From assembly GCA_950022295.1 (NCBI GenBank), contig OX465598.1, positions 337,107,324 through 337,171,323 on the forward strand: a DNA stretch of 64,000 bases, read 5' to 3'. Source of the DNA: Bromus sterilis (lineage: Eukaryota; Streptophyta; Magnoliopsida; Poales; Poaceae). The notes beneath the pieces were generated by a model that searched no databases, was not told the DNA's origin, and saw nothing but the letters and a program-made list of their open reading frames with translations. A program made the translations under genes and the position numbers. This document shows positions 1 to 13,089 of the stretch, one piece after another. Positions within the stretch are counted from its first letter, which is position 1, and each line of letters starts with the position of its first letter.

Positions 1-167
1 CTAATCAATTCCCACCTTCACTTCCATCGCAAACAAATTTGGAAATTTAAACGCCCTCTGAAAATAAAATTGTCTTATGGTACTTGACTAGGCTAGTCAT
101 AATAACAAACAAAAACTTGGCTAAACTCAATTGGGTTTGTAGTAAGCGCTTTTATCAAGAGGAAGAT

Positions 168-262
168 TGATTCAGCACCTCTTCTTTGATTGCCCTTCAT
201 CTTGTTTTCACATGGCTTTTAACATTGCTCCACCTTGTACTGTAGGTCATTTTTTTGGTGCT
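168..262 (+). mobile_element. Decayed LINE fragment (zinc-binding reverse-transcriptase tail)
   Basis: Read on the plus strand this stretch gives IQHLFFDCP followed shortly by FNIAPP. That is the usual start of the zf-RVT tail domain found after the reverse transcriptase of plant LINE retrotransposons. The frame breaks within about 100 bp, and no polyA or target duplication could be placed. The surrounding 1-1300 holds no other gene I can support. The call rests on a short motif, so it is tentative. Confidence 0.4.
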
Positions 263-1453
263 AAGAGGGCAAAGTGGGTCTTGTAGCCTCTAATTTTGCT
301 CAGCATTTGACTAAACGAAATTACCTAATCCTGTGAAGGTTATCTACTTATGTATCAATTTATTGCCAACTTGGTATTCACTGCAGTACGTACAGGATTG
401 GGAAACGATGGTGGTTGGTTCCAAGAATTTGGAGTTGGTTATCAGGGACTTATGTCACATTCTAGGTGGCGTATGAAACATAGGCCATGCAATTCTTGAA
501 TTTTTATAGCATATCAGTCAGAACTATTGTTTTTTGGGGGTAATTAGATGACTTTGTAATAAACAGCTGACTGTGTGCATCTATGGAGCAGAGTCTGGGA
601 GAGATCTTTGTGTTCCATTATATGTAAAAGCAAGGTCTATTCATATGGATCGGTCGTTTGTCAGTTCATGAATGAATGCCAAGTTCCTGAGTATGTTGAT
701 TTCATCTTGTAGCTTATTTAAGGCATTTTAAATTGGTACACTGGTAAAGAGAGATCACAAGATATTCCAAATCTAGATTATATGAACATACCTATATGGT
801 CAAGGATTGATCCTAGTGTGCCTGATCGGCTTTCCCTTAAATCTGATACATATTTCCTGTAAGAACAAGCAGAAAGTAATTAATAAGTGCTTCAAACTGA
901 TCTCTCACAGATTTGGCACGATTCCATGAAGATAGCTCATAACCAGCCTGTGATGCATACTGTGTGCTGAGGGTAAAATTAACAAGTATATTTTGCTCAG
1001 AGAGATGTGGTTTGTCAACTACATAGTCTTTGATATAGACAAACACAGTTCTGAAATACCAGGAACAAGATGTACTCAAATAGTCATGTTAGCGCTATTC
1101 AAGCAAGTGCATCAAATGGATAAATCAGGCTAACATTTTAAGAATGACTAAAAAATGACACACAATTGGGTGCATGTTCAAGAAAAGAAAAAGTATTTGT
1201 TAGTATGCTATTCACTGCTTTCTCCTACATGATAACAAAGCCCACCAAAATTGCTTCATATATGTGCAATAGTACAATACCCACTATCATCCTCAATGCA
1301 CCAAGTAAAAGAATCAACTGACTATTTAGCGGTGGTGCAACATATCTCTCCAACATAGGTTACCATAGTATATGGTTGAACAGAGCAAAAGATACATAAA
1401 AAATATTTCAACAATTTCCCAAGAAACTGTATCAAGATATTAACTATCAATTT

Positions 1454-1521
1454 TCTGCATAAACTGACAGTCTGACATAACCATTTATCTGCATAAACTG
1501 ACAGTCCGACATAACCATTTC
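1454..1521. repeat. Tandem duplication of a 34-bp unit
   Basis: Two adjacent 34-bp units (1454-1487 and 1488-1521) both start TCTGCATAAACTGACAGT and differ at only two positions. They lie just beyond the 3' edge of the last visible LIMR exon, in its intron or in whatever replaced it. No function is implied. Confidence 0.85.
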
Positions 1522-1540
1522 CCAAGAAGTTAATACGCAC

Positions 1541-4348
1541 CATCCATCTGCATCATGTTGTTCATAATTTGTTACCGTGTCTTCCAGTTCAAGGGCTTCC
1601 ATGACAGAAGTCGTATATTTGCTGCAAAACAATCAAGTGCGGTGAAATAGTTACAATTAAGAGCAGTAAAAATACTGTCCGGAATTCTACAGAAAATGAG
1701 CGTAACAAAATTGTACAGGAATGTGAATTTTTATTTTCGAACTTCAGCAGTTGTTTACAAGAATTTACTCATAGATGCACAAAAAGATACTAAGATGTTC
1801 TAGTTTAGCATATTGTACCTTTTACACCTACAGTACTCCTCATGAGCTATCCTAAGTCGACGTCGAAGTGCAGCCATTGTTTTCTCGTCAGTATCATAAT
1901 CCATATCATTTTCTCCTAGCTTGTTTGCACCAGAAAGCTTGAACGGTGGGTCATCTCTTAGCTGAGGAAATATATTTGAGCCTGTGAGTTCTTGTGAATA
2001 ATTAAAATATGTAAATATCAATTTGTAGCGGTACCTGCGCATCCATACCATTTGAGATAGCATATTATCAATAATATCCATAAAAGGCTTTAGTGGGTCA
2101 CGCTTGGACATTTGTTTCGATGTGGCTTGAACAACCTTAGACAAGGAAAGGAACATGTCTTAAGCAGAATGCCATGATCCTGAGATGACAGTTTAAGAAC
2201 CCAGAGAAGTACATACATTGATTGTGTTGCAATATTCTTGGCTAGCATTATCAAGTTTTACAGCCATCTTTGCTACTATGTGAGAGATAATTTTTTGGCG
2301 GCGAGTCCAATTAGCATTTCTCCATATATCCTTTGGAATTTCGCTCAAGCCAAAACCAAGAAGAAAGGCACCTGTCACTAGTCCAAAGGTATTTGAGCAT
2401 GCCATCGCAAAGCCCAACATAGCACCACCCCTGCAAACAACATCCTTTTTTCAACTTCACACCCTGAAGAAAAAGTTGAACCTATTCTCCGACAATCACA
2501 AATTGGACTGAAGACATGACAACAATTGGTGAGAAGGATTGAAGTAGTTCAAACTGGATAAAGTCCAAACTGACAACTTAATATAAGTTATAATACATTA
2601 CCTATTTGTTCCACTAGAGCACACACAAACAGATCACATAAAAAATCACACACACATATTAGATGGACCGTGCAATATGTAAGCTCGGTAGACACTCGAA
2701 ACATGAGTACATACCAATCATGATGCATGATTATGATCAGAATTATTCCAGAAAAGCCGATGGCTCCCACGATTTCATAATAGAGCAAGTTCTCTCGGAT
2801 ACTTGTTTTCAGCCTTTCTTTAACTGTGAAATCTCCAGCATCCTCATAGCCTTTAAGGGTAGGAATGATAGCCCTGTTCAGATAAACATAATTTGACATG
2901 AGAACGGTGTTGTATTTAGACAAACAACATAACTACTGGAAAGAGAGGTCGGCAAGAAAAAGTGGTTCCACCCGAAACCATTGTACGCTTAGGCAGATGA
3001 GGTAAGTTCCTATAATAGGATTCACGCAGATTAAGAAAAAAAAAAGAGCAACATCGACAAAAATAATGACAGGATTTTGTCATGCTGCCTACAATATACT
3101 CCAATAGACCAGCTCCAAAAGAATTTAAGGGATGGCCAATGGTCAATAAAATATGCAGTCACGTTCAGATAAAGATATAATATAGTTAAGCTGACCGAAA
3201 TGTTTGGTCAAATCATTAAACCATACAAACTAGCGAAACAGCATGCCCTGAAGAGGGCTAAGCATACCATCACTAAAAATAAATAAATAGAGAAGGCTAA
3301 GCATATGTACCATTGACCAATTGCACAATTGAAAACAAAGGCAGCAGCAGTTTCAGACCTTACATGATATGAAAAGGACATTTCAAGTTTTCACTTCATC
3401 ATTAGCACACAAATCAACACACGCTATTGCGATCGGTAGCATACCATGCTAGGATAAACGTGCTCCAATAAGACCAGCTCCAAAAGAATCCGACGTCACC
3501 CTTTTGATTGCCGGTAATTGTCTGTAATGGAAGAGGAGGTCAGAACTCAGAACAATAGTAGAAATGTAGAATACAAGAGTCTACCTAGCCATCCATGACT
3601 AGTACGTATAATGTAACAACAGCACAACACTTTTCCAGCCTTCACATTACAGGTCTATCAAGTATAAATATCTGTACAACTAAAACAATGTGCATATATG
3701 TACCAACCGGCAACCGTTACGAGGAATATTTTCATTTAGTGAATTTCTTAAGTTGCAGAAACAGTCAAACTCCTCAATCCACAAGCAATAGGGCGGCTTG
3801 CACCATCGAATCCATCCATTGCCCTTTCACGCTTGCAAGTTTCAGCACAAACATTGCAAGCACACAGATGAACTGCCAGCCCGGCATTCTCACATATATC
3901 CTGCATGCAGCAGCAGTGCAGCCCACGCCCACGACCAATGGATGAAATGGATTCAGAAAGTCGACTTATCAAACATCTATTCTGCTGTGCAGCGCACTTT
4001 AGCCCCCAATTCCATGGCGCGACATCAAATCCCTACAGGCAGGAACAACCTAGTTTCTGGATTCGCCGGAATGATAATTTTACTCCCAACTGATCGCACG
4101 TACAGCAGCAGGAAGCGAGCGAGGAGCGAGCGAGCAAACCGAGATAAGATGGAGGAGGCGGTGCCGGGAAAGGATCGCACCGTGTAGATGTCGGTGGGGA
4201 CGAGGATGACGAAGGAGAGGGAGCAGAGCCAGGCGTAGCCGACGGTGGCGAGGACGTGGAGCGGCACGGCGGGGCCGGCGAAGTAGCGCAGCGTGGCCGC
4301 CACCATCCCCACCGTCAGAGGCAGCGCTATCAGGTAGAAGACCCACAT
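1541..4348 (-). CDS. LMBR1/LIMR-family membrane protein gene, first seven exons only
   Basis: Seven minus-strand exons join in phase: 4181-4348, 3445-3521, 2715-2873, 2217-2430, 2049-2135, 1819-1961 and 1541-1621. All have GT donors and AG acceptors. The product starts MWVFYLIALPLT and continues with FAGPAVP, GNQKGDVGFFWSWSYWSTF, GYEDAGDFTV, GFAMACSNTFGLVTGAF, KMAVKLDNA, SKRDPLKPFM and ENDMDYDTDEK. I recognise these as the N-terminal half of the plant LIMR/LMBR1-like protein, a multi-pass membrane protein of poorly known role; several hydrophobic segments are visible. The start codon is the ATG at 4348, where family proteins begin MWVFYLI. The later exons (after the DATGW-like segment) are not found in 1-1540. 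The gene either continues beyond the window or is truncated. It is one residue shorter at the exon 4/5 junction than the relative I recall. No stop or frameshift is seen. Confidence 0.85.
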
Positions 4349-4660
4349 CTCTCCGCCCCGCCTCCGCTCACCGGCCGCCGCCTCGTCTCGCCTGCGTCGT
4401 CGGGCGGCAAGCGGGATGAATGAGTTGGTCCGGCGTGGCGGAGAAGGAACTAACGAAGGAAGGAGGCCACTGGCTGTGGCTGGTTAAAAAGCGTGGGCGC
4501 GGAGGCAGGCTGGCGGCAGCAGGGAAGGAAGAAGGAAAGGAGTTGGTCGGGCCGGACCGGTTCAGCCGCTTACGTGGCCCGAAGAGTGGGCCCGGGCTGC
4601 ACCTGATCCTGGCCCGTTTCATTGGCCCGCTGAGCCTGCTGAGGTAAGCACTCCCGGCCC
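4349..4660 (-). promoter_or_regulatory. GC-rich 5' flank of the LIMR gene (5'UTR/promoter)
   Basis: This is the sequence immediately upstream of the LIMR start codon. It is strongly GC-rich, as is common for grass gene promoters. I could not fix a TATA box or a transcription start. Part of it (from about 4437) recurs near 51000-51260, so this flank has been duplicated. Confidence 0.45.
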
Positions 4661-4980
4661 TTTCCTTTTGGACTTGGACCGCTTCCAGGTCTCCTCCGCC
4701 CGGGCTACGACGACGTCCGAAATGAAGAAGAAGAAGCTACTGTGACGACGACGAGCAACAGGAAAGACCGTGTGTACCAACGCTTCGTACTGTCATTTTC
4801 GGCTAATTTGGCATGGCAGTGTGTGTTTTCCGCTAATGCAGACCGCGTCAGGAAAAAGCGTGGCGGTTGTTGGTAATACATGACACGCATCATCATCATC
4901 CATCGCCCAGCGTGCAGCATTGACAATCGCAACGCATGCTCGGCTGCAGACTGGATCAACATGTACAGGTATAGATATAC
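4437..4980. repeat. Duplicated LIMR-upstream block, copy A
   Basis: This block is similar to 51000-51560, sharing TTCAGCCGCTTACGTGGCCC, a GCTGAGGTAAG stretch, TTTCGGCTA, TTTGGCATGGCA, AAAAGCGTGGC and CATTGACAATCG. Its second half is also similar to 5565-5960. It adjoins the LIMR gene, so it is probably the parental copy. The 4981-5564 gap that follows is AT-rich and holds no gene or element I recognise. Confidence 0.8.
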
Positions 4981-5564
4981 TACCAGAAAGAGGTCAGAGC
5001 ATTTTTAAGGATGATCCCTAAAACGAATACTGCACGCATCCATCTGTGAATCGCTTCAGGTCCATTCGTAGACACAGATGAAAGAGTTGGTTATCCAATC
5101 TTAACTGTAAGTGTTTGCCCTCAATTTTTTTCTTCCAAATCAACAACGCTTATGATAATTATAAAATATAGCATAATTCATTCATAAATAGCATAGATAA
5201 CATAAAGCAGCATAATTCGCTCATACATTTTAGAAGTTTATCGAATTCAATTAAAATGAAGCTTTTTTCGAAATGGGTAGAAGCCGTCCGACATAAGTGC
5301 CCCTCAGCTTAAGTCAACAGGTGCATCAATTTAAATGATCTACCCTCTTTTCTTTGATACATCACGACAACGCATCCATGAATCTTCATAGCTAGGGTTC
5401 CCCGTTGTATCGTATAATTCACTTGATTAACCGCACAACATTACTTGTGGACAAAGTTGTAGATATCGTACCACCGATAGGCTAGCGATTTAGCATTGTG
5501 ATCATGGTCATGTACTCTTTTATAATTTTGCTTATGAAATCAAGAATAGACGCTTTTCTGTAAG

Positions 5565-6175
5565 CTCCTGCCCGCTTGCTTGTACTCTCATCATTTTGTA
5601 CAACCCTTTCCTTTTGTACTTGGACCGCTTCCTTGTCTCTCCTCCTGCCCCGTGTGCTAGTAGTACGTGTGTGAAGAGCAAAATGTCTTGGCCCAATAAA
5701 GCTCGCAGTAAAGAGACTTTACCAACGCTCTCGTCGCAATAACAAGCACGTACGGTCGTTTTCGGCTCATTTGGAGTAACAATTAGTAACACAAGTGTGT
5801 GTTTCTTCATTCTAAATTCTAATGCAGACCGCGTCAAGTAAAAGCGTGGCGGTTGTTGCTGATGCATGCGTGATCGTTCATTCATCGCACGGCATGCAGC
5901 AGTGACAATCGACACGCATGCTCCGCTGCGGACTGGATCAAACATATACAGATATTGGCACGGCATGCTCATTGGTTTCACCTGCCTGTGAGAAAGGCAA
6001 GAGGTTAAGAGACGACTCTGGATCGTTTTTGGTCTCAGGTCTTGAGGACAACATTGCGACCATCATCGCTTTCCTGTTGATTTTTGTGAACGCCGATGCA
6101 GATATTGGCTCTGGTAAGCATCGGTTCGGTTGGCACTATGGCTCAGTTGGTCACTCACAAAATTAGTCAGGATGG
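5565..6175. repeat. Duplicated LIMR-upstream block, copy B
   Basis: The first part (to ~5960) repeats copy A: CCTTTCCTTTTG, CTTGGACCGCTTCC, ATGCAGACCGCGTCA and AAAAGCGTGGCGGTTGTTG. The second part (about 5970-6170) matches 51640-51860, including GGTTTCACCTGCCTG, TTGAGGACAACATTG, CATCGCTTTCCTGTTGATT and CAGTTGGTCACTCA. The MULE starts about 40 bp downstream, so this is the host sequence into which the transposon nest went. Confidence 0.8.
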
Positions 6176-6217
6176 TGCCGCTAGCTAAACACTCTGGTTA
6201 CCCTCAATAAAAAACTA

Positions 6218-6278
6218 GGGAGTGTCTAATTTGCAGTCGACTGAAATTCAAATTCAGTCTCAGTCGAATTTTCGAACC
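6218..6278 (+). repeat. MULE left terminal inverted repeat
   Basis: This segment begins GGGAGTGTCTAATTTGCAG and continues CGACTGAAATTC and CAGTCGAA. The reverse complement of 32600-32658 gives TTTTCAGCTGACTGAAATTC and CAGTCAAA in the same order. The similarity fades inside about 65 bp. Confidence 0.65.
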
Positions 6279-8481
6279 AATGGGCTGGAACCACGTGTCG
6301 AGGTCCGCTACTTGCTGTACCGGGTCCGCTGCTCACTGTACCGGGTCCGCTTAAAAATAAACCCGCTAAGCTTAGCAGGAAAAAAAAACTGTTGTATCCC
6401 CCAGCCCGACCCAACCCACGCTGCTGCCACCATCTTCTTCCTCCTCAAGCAAGGAAAACATCAAGGGGAAGCTGGGGTTTTGGATCGAACCTCTCCAAGA
6501 TCTCAGATCCCCTACCCCCCCCTCCCTCACCCCCACCGGCCCACCCCACCCCCCACGTTGCTGCTTGATCGCCCCCCCCCCCCCAATTGGGTTCAGGTAC
6601 GTTATCTCCCCCCTGGCGCCATCTCCCCCTGCACAATTGTTATTTTTCAGTCAATACACACACACACACACACACACAAAACCAGAGCTGATAAAAACCC
6701 AGATCCATTGCATTTTGTTACTGTCTGGATCACTTCTGAAAAATATGAGTTTTCAACATTGCTAAAGCCTGAAAATAACTAAAAAATGATACTGCAAATC
6801 CTCGGTTTTTAACATGTATAAAACTGTAGCTACTTTATATTTGTATCTCTGAATTTCAAATGCGGGTACCTGGCCTTTTGAGGGGCGATCGGCAACTTCG
6901 ACTTTTGAAGAATATAACTGGGACAATAATGACCCCAAATGAGACATGTAGATAGTCCCTGATGAAATATTAACTTGAAAAGGTGAGAAGGAAGACACTT
7001 ATAAATGATGAAATAGTTCTCAGGTGGTTTAGCCCATCTGCTAAGATGAGGTGGTTTAGGTAGTTTATCTGGCACCTTCAACATCAAAGATATCCACTCC
7101 CAGCCTTTCCGCATCGTGGCAAGCAGTTTGGTATTTTGGTACGCCCTCCCCAGCACTGACCTTGTTCCTATATGAAAAACTAAACAGTGAGAAGGGAGAA
7201 CATCATTCAATTGTTACCAAATATGCACAACAAAGATGAATGATGAATTATCACTAAACCTTGGTAAAACACGATGAATGATGAATTACCAAATATGGCC
7301 TTCAGCTTGTATTCAACTTAAATGAACAAAACTGAAGATGAATGAAACACTTAAAACACTGAAAGACTTCTGAAACTGAATCTGAATCTGAACTAGATTA
7401 CTTATTACTGAATACTGAACTACAATCTGAAACTGAAGATAACTGATAAATTAAGGTCTGAAGAATAAAAGTGAGGAGCAGACAACAATGAATGAACAAT
7501 GGCTGAAGAATAAACTGATACATTGAGAAAATTATTATACACTTAAGCAAAAAGTTGAAAACCCAAACTGCCAATTAAACTGATGAAAATGTAAGATGAC
7601 TGAAACTGAAAATAACATATGATATGAAGAAAAAACTTACGAATGAAGAACAAGTAAATTACATGAGATCTTAGGGTTAATGAAGAATCAAAACTAAGGT
7701 ACTGATACTACTGAACATTGAAAGTTGCACTTAAGAATATTAAATGATCCAGAGACATATGAATAAAACTGAAATAAATATAACATATGAAGTTCTGGAA
7801 TGGGGCTCAGAGAAAAACTTAATTTGATATAACTAATGAAATAACCGGGCTGATAACTGAAATAACTAAGATAAAACTGATAAATAAGACTGAAGAAACT
7901 ACATTGAATATGACTGAATAATACACCTCTAAGAAAATAAGAAGATAACTGACATGGACACTGAATAAGAATGAAATATGATGGGCTCAAATGAAATATA
8001 ATAAGCTAAAGTAGAGAAATGAGACCTAAAACAGAACATGACACACTCAAGAACTGTTAATAAATAGAGAAACTGAGAACTTAAATAATGATGTAATTAA
8101 GATAATGAATTTGAGAAGAAAAACTAATAACAAAGACCAAGGATAACTGAGAAATAATTGCTAGGACATTGATGCAAATAACTGAAGTAACTGAAGGTAC
8201 TGAGGATATAAAAAATGCTACAATGAAAACTTAAAAATTAACAAACAATGATAGAGAATGACTGAAGAAAGTGAACTAACAATGATATAAAGAAAAAATG
8301 AAGATGATGGGATGAAAATTGACTAAAGACACACTGAAGATGATGGGCTCAACAAGACTAACTAATAAAAATGAAAACATTCATACTGATACAATGAGGC
8401 AGAAAACTGATGTAATATACTATATTTTTGCAGGAAGTGAAATAGCAAGGTCATTCAAGACTGCCATCTCTGCAGAAGTAA
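6279..8481. other. MULE 5' non-coding region with C tract, CA repeat and ACTGAA-rich stretch
   Basis: No gene is seen here. The part at 6400-6680 is C-rich and looks like a promoter/leader, with a 13-C run at 6572-6584 and a CA microsatellite near 6655-6678. From about 7200 to 8420 the plus strand is dominated by A and G, with the words ACTGAA, AACTGA and GATGAA recurring many times. The right MULE terminus region has no such stretch. Open frames on the minus strand here follow from the base skew and carry no recognisable domain. Confidence 0.6.
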
Positions 8482-11442
8482 ATGGAAGATGCAAATGATA
8501 AGCAACAATCAACGGTTAATTCTGATGCTAAACATGTCTGCGAGCAGGCGATTCCAACATGTTAAATTCTTTTGCAAACGACTACAACAAAAATGTGCCC
8601 CCTGATAGCCAAGAAGATAACTTTATGCAGGTATTGAGATTCATAGATCAAAAATTACTTGCATTTTGCGTTGCTATGTTCAAAAATGATACTAACTCGG
8701 ATGTCTTACTCTTGGACGAAAAAGCCAAACTTCTCCTATCTGGCACTGCTACAGGGATATCTTCAGAACACATATGCCTGTGCCGATGGAATTCTGCAGG
8801 TGAGAAATTAAGAAAAAAAATTAGTAACAAATAATTGTATGATTTCCACCCCCAGTGTTCTAAACAAAACTCTAACATGATGTTTGCTTTTGTGTGTCCA
8901 CAGGAACCGTCCTCATCGAACCAAGGAGCGAACTTCGAAACATATACCCCGCCATAGACTCATTTCATGACAGGGCTGTCAAATGAAAATGGACTGAGAA
9001 ATGAACAAGAGTACATGGAGGGCGTGTCTCAACCTACAAACTTTCAGGTTTTTTCGACGTCCAAAAAAATTAGCTCAATATAAGGTTTAAACCATTGTTG
9101 TTCAAGAATAACTTCTCGTGTTTCCACCTGCAAGGCCGCGTTTGCCGTGTGGGCGAGCTTCCAGCACAAGTCCCGGATAAGTCAACAATGAATGCCCTTG
9201 CACCTTCTGATGACACGGCGTATACTGAGGTATAAAAACAAATAATGTGGTTGCGAAAAAAATATAGAGGGAACAAAACCGCAAAAATACTAACTGAAAA
9301 AAGAGTTGCGATTTATTTCTCTCATAGGGTGGTTCGAGTGTCAATGGCAGCCGTGTATTAAATACAGACGTTGATGAAGACCCATGGAGGACAAATCTGT
9401 TTGATGAAATGACGCTAGACGAGGTTTGGCATGAAACAAAAAATCTGATTGATTAATCTAATTTTTTTACGTGAGGAGGTCAACTAACTTACTCAAGGAA
9501 CCTGAAACAAAATTGTTTTGTGCAGGTTAGTGCGCGATATCCTGAAGAAACTGGCATAAAAACTAAAGATCGCAATCACACTTGGAACTTGAGCTCACCA
9601 GACGGGGGTGGTGAAGGTTGTTCTGAGCAGCACAATGATGCCGACCTGATCTCTCTGCTGGGTGAAAATGATGAACAAGATGACGAGGATGATGCAAATG
9701 ATGTCGATGCTAATACCATTGACGCTTTCTTGAATAAGGAAAGAGAAGTTGCTAAAGAAGGGAACACCTACAAAACTGAGAGTGAACTAAAACCTGAACT
9801 AGGAATGGAATTTAAAACAAGTGATGAGGCTCAAAAATTTCTTTAACTTCTACTCCTTGGTGGCTGGATTCTCAATGACAATTTCTGCAGTTTTTCGCAC
9901 AACGAGCATGAAGAGGAACAAGGAAGTCACAAGGGTGACACTAAAGTGCAACAAACATGGGCATAATACTGAGACAGAGAGAGACAAGTTAGTTGTGCAG
10001 AGACAAAGCAATGTCATTGCGAAAACAAACTGCATAGTAGAAATGGTGATAACTGAGAAGAATGGCATATGGCGAGTGACGTCACTGAACCTTGAGCATA
10101 ATCATGATCTCAATCCAGGGAGCATGTTCTTCAGGTCACATGCGTATATGTCTCCAGAAGAGAAATCTCTCATAAGAACAATGAAGAAATGCAACATCCC
10201 GACACGGAAAATAGTTGTTGTTCTAGCTTACATAAGGGGAGGCATGGACAAACTCCCATACAACAAAAGGAAGGTGAGTAACTATGGGACTAAGATAACA
10301 AGAGAGCTTGAGAACAGTGATGTGATGGAAGTGATGGAGTTCTTCAAGAAGAAACAAGTTGAGAGCCCTGGATTCTGCTATAGTATGGAAGTTGATACAA
10401 AGTCAAAGGTGAGAAGTGTTTTTTGGACTGATGCAAGATCTAGGCTTATGTATCAAGAGTACGGGGACTGCATTAGCTTCGATACAACTTTCCTCACAAA
10501 CAAATATAATCTGTCGTTTTCTCCGATAGTTGGTATTTCCCCACATGGCAAGACATACTTGTTTGCTTGTGCTCTGATTGTGAATGAGTCAACAAACACC
10601 TTTAAGTGGTTGTTTGAGCAATTCTTGGCGGCTATGGGTGGAAAGCACCCGGACTCGGTGATAACAGACCAAGACAAGGGAATGGAGGGGGCTATATCAT
10701 CTGTTTTTTCAAAAGCAACACATAGGACATGTTTGTTTCATGTGGTGAAAAAACTTGAACCTTTGTGCAGACTCTTCCAAGTAAATGAAGGGCTTTACGA
10801 AGAGTTGCATGACATAATTAACAACTCACTGACTGAGCTGGAATTTGAATCACCGTGGCTAAAGATGATTGAAGACTACAATCTTGGAGATCACAAAATT
10901 TTCCAAGATATGTGGAAGAACAGGAAGAAATATGTGCCAGTGTACTTCAAGTCAAAAAAAATTCCATTCATACAAACAACTGCGAGAAGTGAAGGGACAA
11001 ATGCTTTGTTCAAAAAAGGAGTGAGCGCACAATTTAGCATGACTAGCTTCTTGCGAGAGTATCAAAGAATAATTGATACAATACACAAGAATGAAGACGA
11101 ATTGGACCATAACTCGTTGAACAAGAAGGTGTCTTCGAAATCGTTCTTCGCAAAGTATTACATTGAAAGACAAGCTCATGACCTTTACAATTAGCATTTT
11201 CAAATACATGAGCATGAGCGCTCGAAAGTGTACTTGGTTTACCAGGCAAAGAACTGCATGAAGAAAGAGCGTATCTATAATTACGCATGTGTGTGCTACA
11301 TATTTGAAAAAGATGGCATGTTGTGCTCACATATACTGAACCAGAGAAGTACCTAATTGATCGTTGGAGAAATAAAAGCAAGAAATCGAGACGGCGTAGC
11401 ATCGCCCCACTAAATTTGGACAGTGATTCTCTCAAGTACAAC

Positions 11443-13089
11443 TTATACGTCCAAAGCGTATCTATAATTTCTGCTTGCTCCATGCATGTTTTGTGTGATA
11501 TTGCTATGATCTAGATACACTTTCATACACTTTTGATCATATTTAGACTAACCTATTAACTCAGTGCACCACAGTGCCAGTTCCTGTTTTCTGCTGTTTT
11601 TCTATTTCAGTTTTCCCCCATATAAAAAGTGCCAGAAAAATTCCGGGAAAAATACAGGAAAAATCAGCGTACAGGAAGCTTCGCGAAGAGCCCGAGAGGG
11701 GCCAGAGGGGAGCCAGGGGTGGTCCAGGCGGCCACCCGGCGCGGCCCCACCCCTGGCCGCGCCAGGGGGGCGCCTGGGGCCCCTGGTCCACCTCTGGCTG
11801 CCCCCCTTCGCCTATTTATTCTCCGTCACGGGGAAACTCCGAAAACAGAACCCTATTTCGCAATCTCGCCTCTGTTTCGCCGCCGCCGCGCTTCCGAGAT
11901 CGGGAGCACCAGAAGACCTCTTCCCGGCACCCTGCCGGAGGGAGAGCCGACCTCCGGGAGTCTCCTCTCTATCATGGATGCTCCCCGGATGTCTCGTGAG
12001 TAGTTTTCCTTGGACCATGGGTCCGTGATCAGTAGCTATGTGATGTTCTCCTCCCCTCTTTGTTCTTCATGGTTTAGACCTCGTGAGCTGCCCTACATGA
12101 TCGAAGCACTTTTGTAATCTTTCTGCTGTTGCTATGCTGAGTTTGATGGGATCTGATGGATTATGAGATTATGTTCAGATTGTGATAGAGTAATATATTT
12201 GGTTCTTATCTTTTATATTTTTGTTCTTAAAGTAATTCTTGCATGTTCTCCGTTGCTGTTTATTTCTTTGGCCAAGTAGTAGGTAGTAACCCCAAGAGGG
12301 AACGTTATGCTCGATTGTGGGTTCATGCCCCCTGATGACACGCTTGAGTGACAGAAACATGAGTTTAGGGGATGTGCTGTTTCCACAAGGGGGAAAACAA
12401 CGGTGCTTGTAACCGCGGTTGCAAGGATTGTTTACTTTACGCAAAGTACTTTTTAATACAGTTGTCTGTTGCTTTGGGTTTACACTTTGGGTGGGGCTCG
12501 CAACTTAATACCAGCGAGATGTTCTGGATAGATATCTCAAGGTGGATGATTAGTAGTAGATGCAGTTGGATTTCGGTCTACTTATTTTGGCGTACTGCCC
12601 GTGCTTTTGAGCCTCTTCCTTTCTTTTGTAGCATAGTTAGCATTGCGGTGCGTTCATAATCCTGTCAATTGCCCTTCTGTAATTTGTTTACCTCGCATAG
12701 CAGTTTTATCGTCTTTTGGAAGAAAGACATCACTAGTGAACATCACGTATCCCGGTCCATATCCTCATTACTGTTTCCACGCTTATTTTCTTTTCTGCTT
12801 TTAATTTCAGTTGCTATCATTATCCCTTGTGTTTGATCCTTTGTGAACAACAAGACCGGAAAGATTGACAACCTCTCTGAACTTCGTTGGGAACAAAGTT
12901 ATTTGTGTCTGTGTGCAGGTCCGCGTCAGTTGCGTCGCTGACACCTACTTATCATCTCTGGAGTCCTACTGGAGACAAACCTTGGTATCTTTACTGAGGG
13001 AAATTTGCTGTTGTGCTACATCACGCCTTCCACTTGGGGCTCACCAACGAAGGGCGAGAAGACTACACCCGTCAACTCTCGCGCCATCA
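11443..13089 (+). mobile_element. Solo LTR (Gypsy-type) inserted in the transposase ORF
   Basis: The LTR starts TTATACGTCCAAAGCG (the usual TG is mutated to TT) and ends CGCGCCATCA. It is flanked by the 5-bp duplication ACAAC at 11438-11442 and 13090-13094. Removing the LTR and one ACAAC joins the FAR1 frame exactly (LKYN then ILGMK). There is no internal region, so it is a solo LTR left by LTR-LTR recombination. Open frames of 120-155 codons around 11560-12030 are GC-rich LTR sequence, not genes. The family resembles abundant Triticeae Gypsy LTRs, but I do not name it. Confidence 0.9.

Noticed and set aside
387..476. Possible C-terminal exon on plus after a CTGCAG acceptor (reads YVQDWETMVVG to a stop)
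   Set aside because: Only 29 codons, no family recognised, and it lies downstream of a LINE remnant and inside what should be LIMR sequence. A neighbouring frame is equally open.
4420..4647. Plus-strand frame in the LIMR 5' flank
   Set aside because: Antisense to the LIMR 5'UTR/promoter, no domain, GC composition effect; the related block at 51000 does not keep the frame.
11564..12028. Three overlapping frames of 124-154 codons
   Set aside because: All lie within the GC-rich part of the solo LTR 11443-13089, in three frames at once, with no domain.
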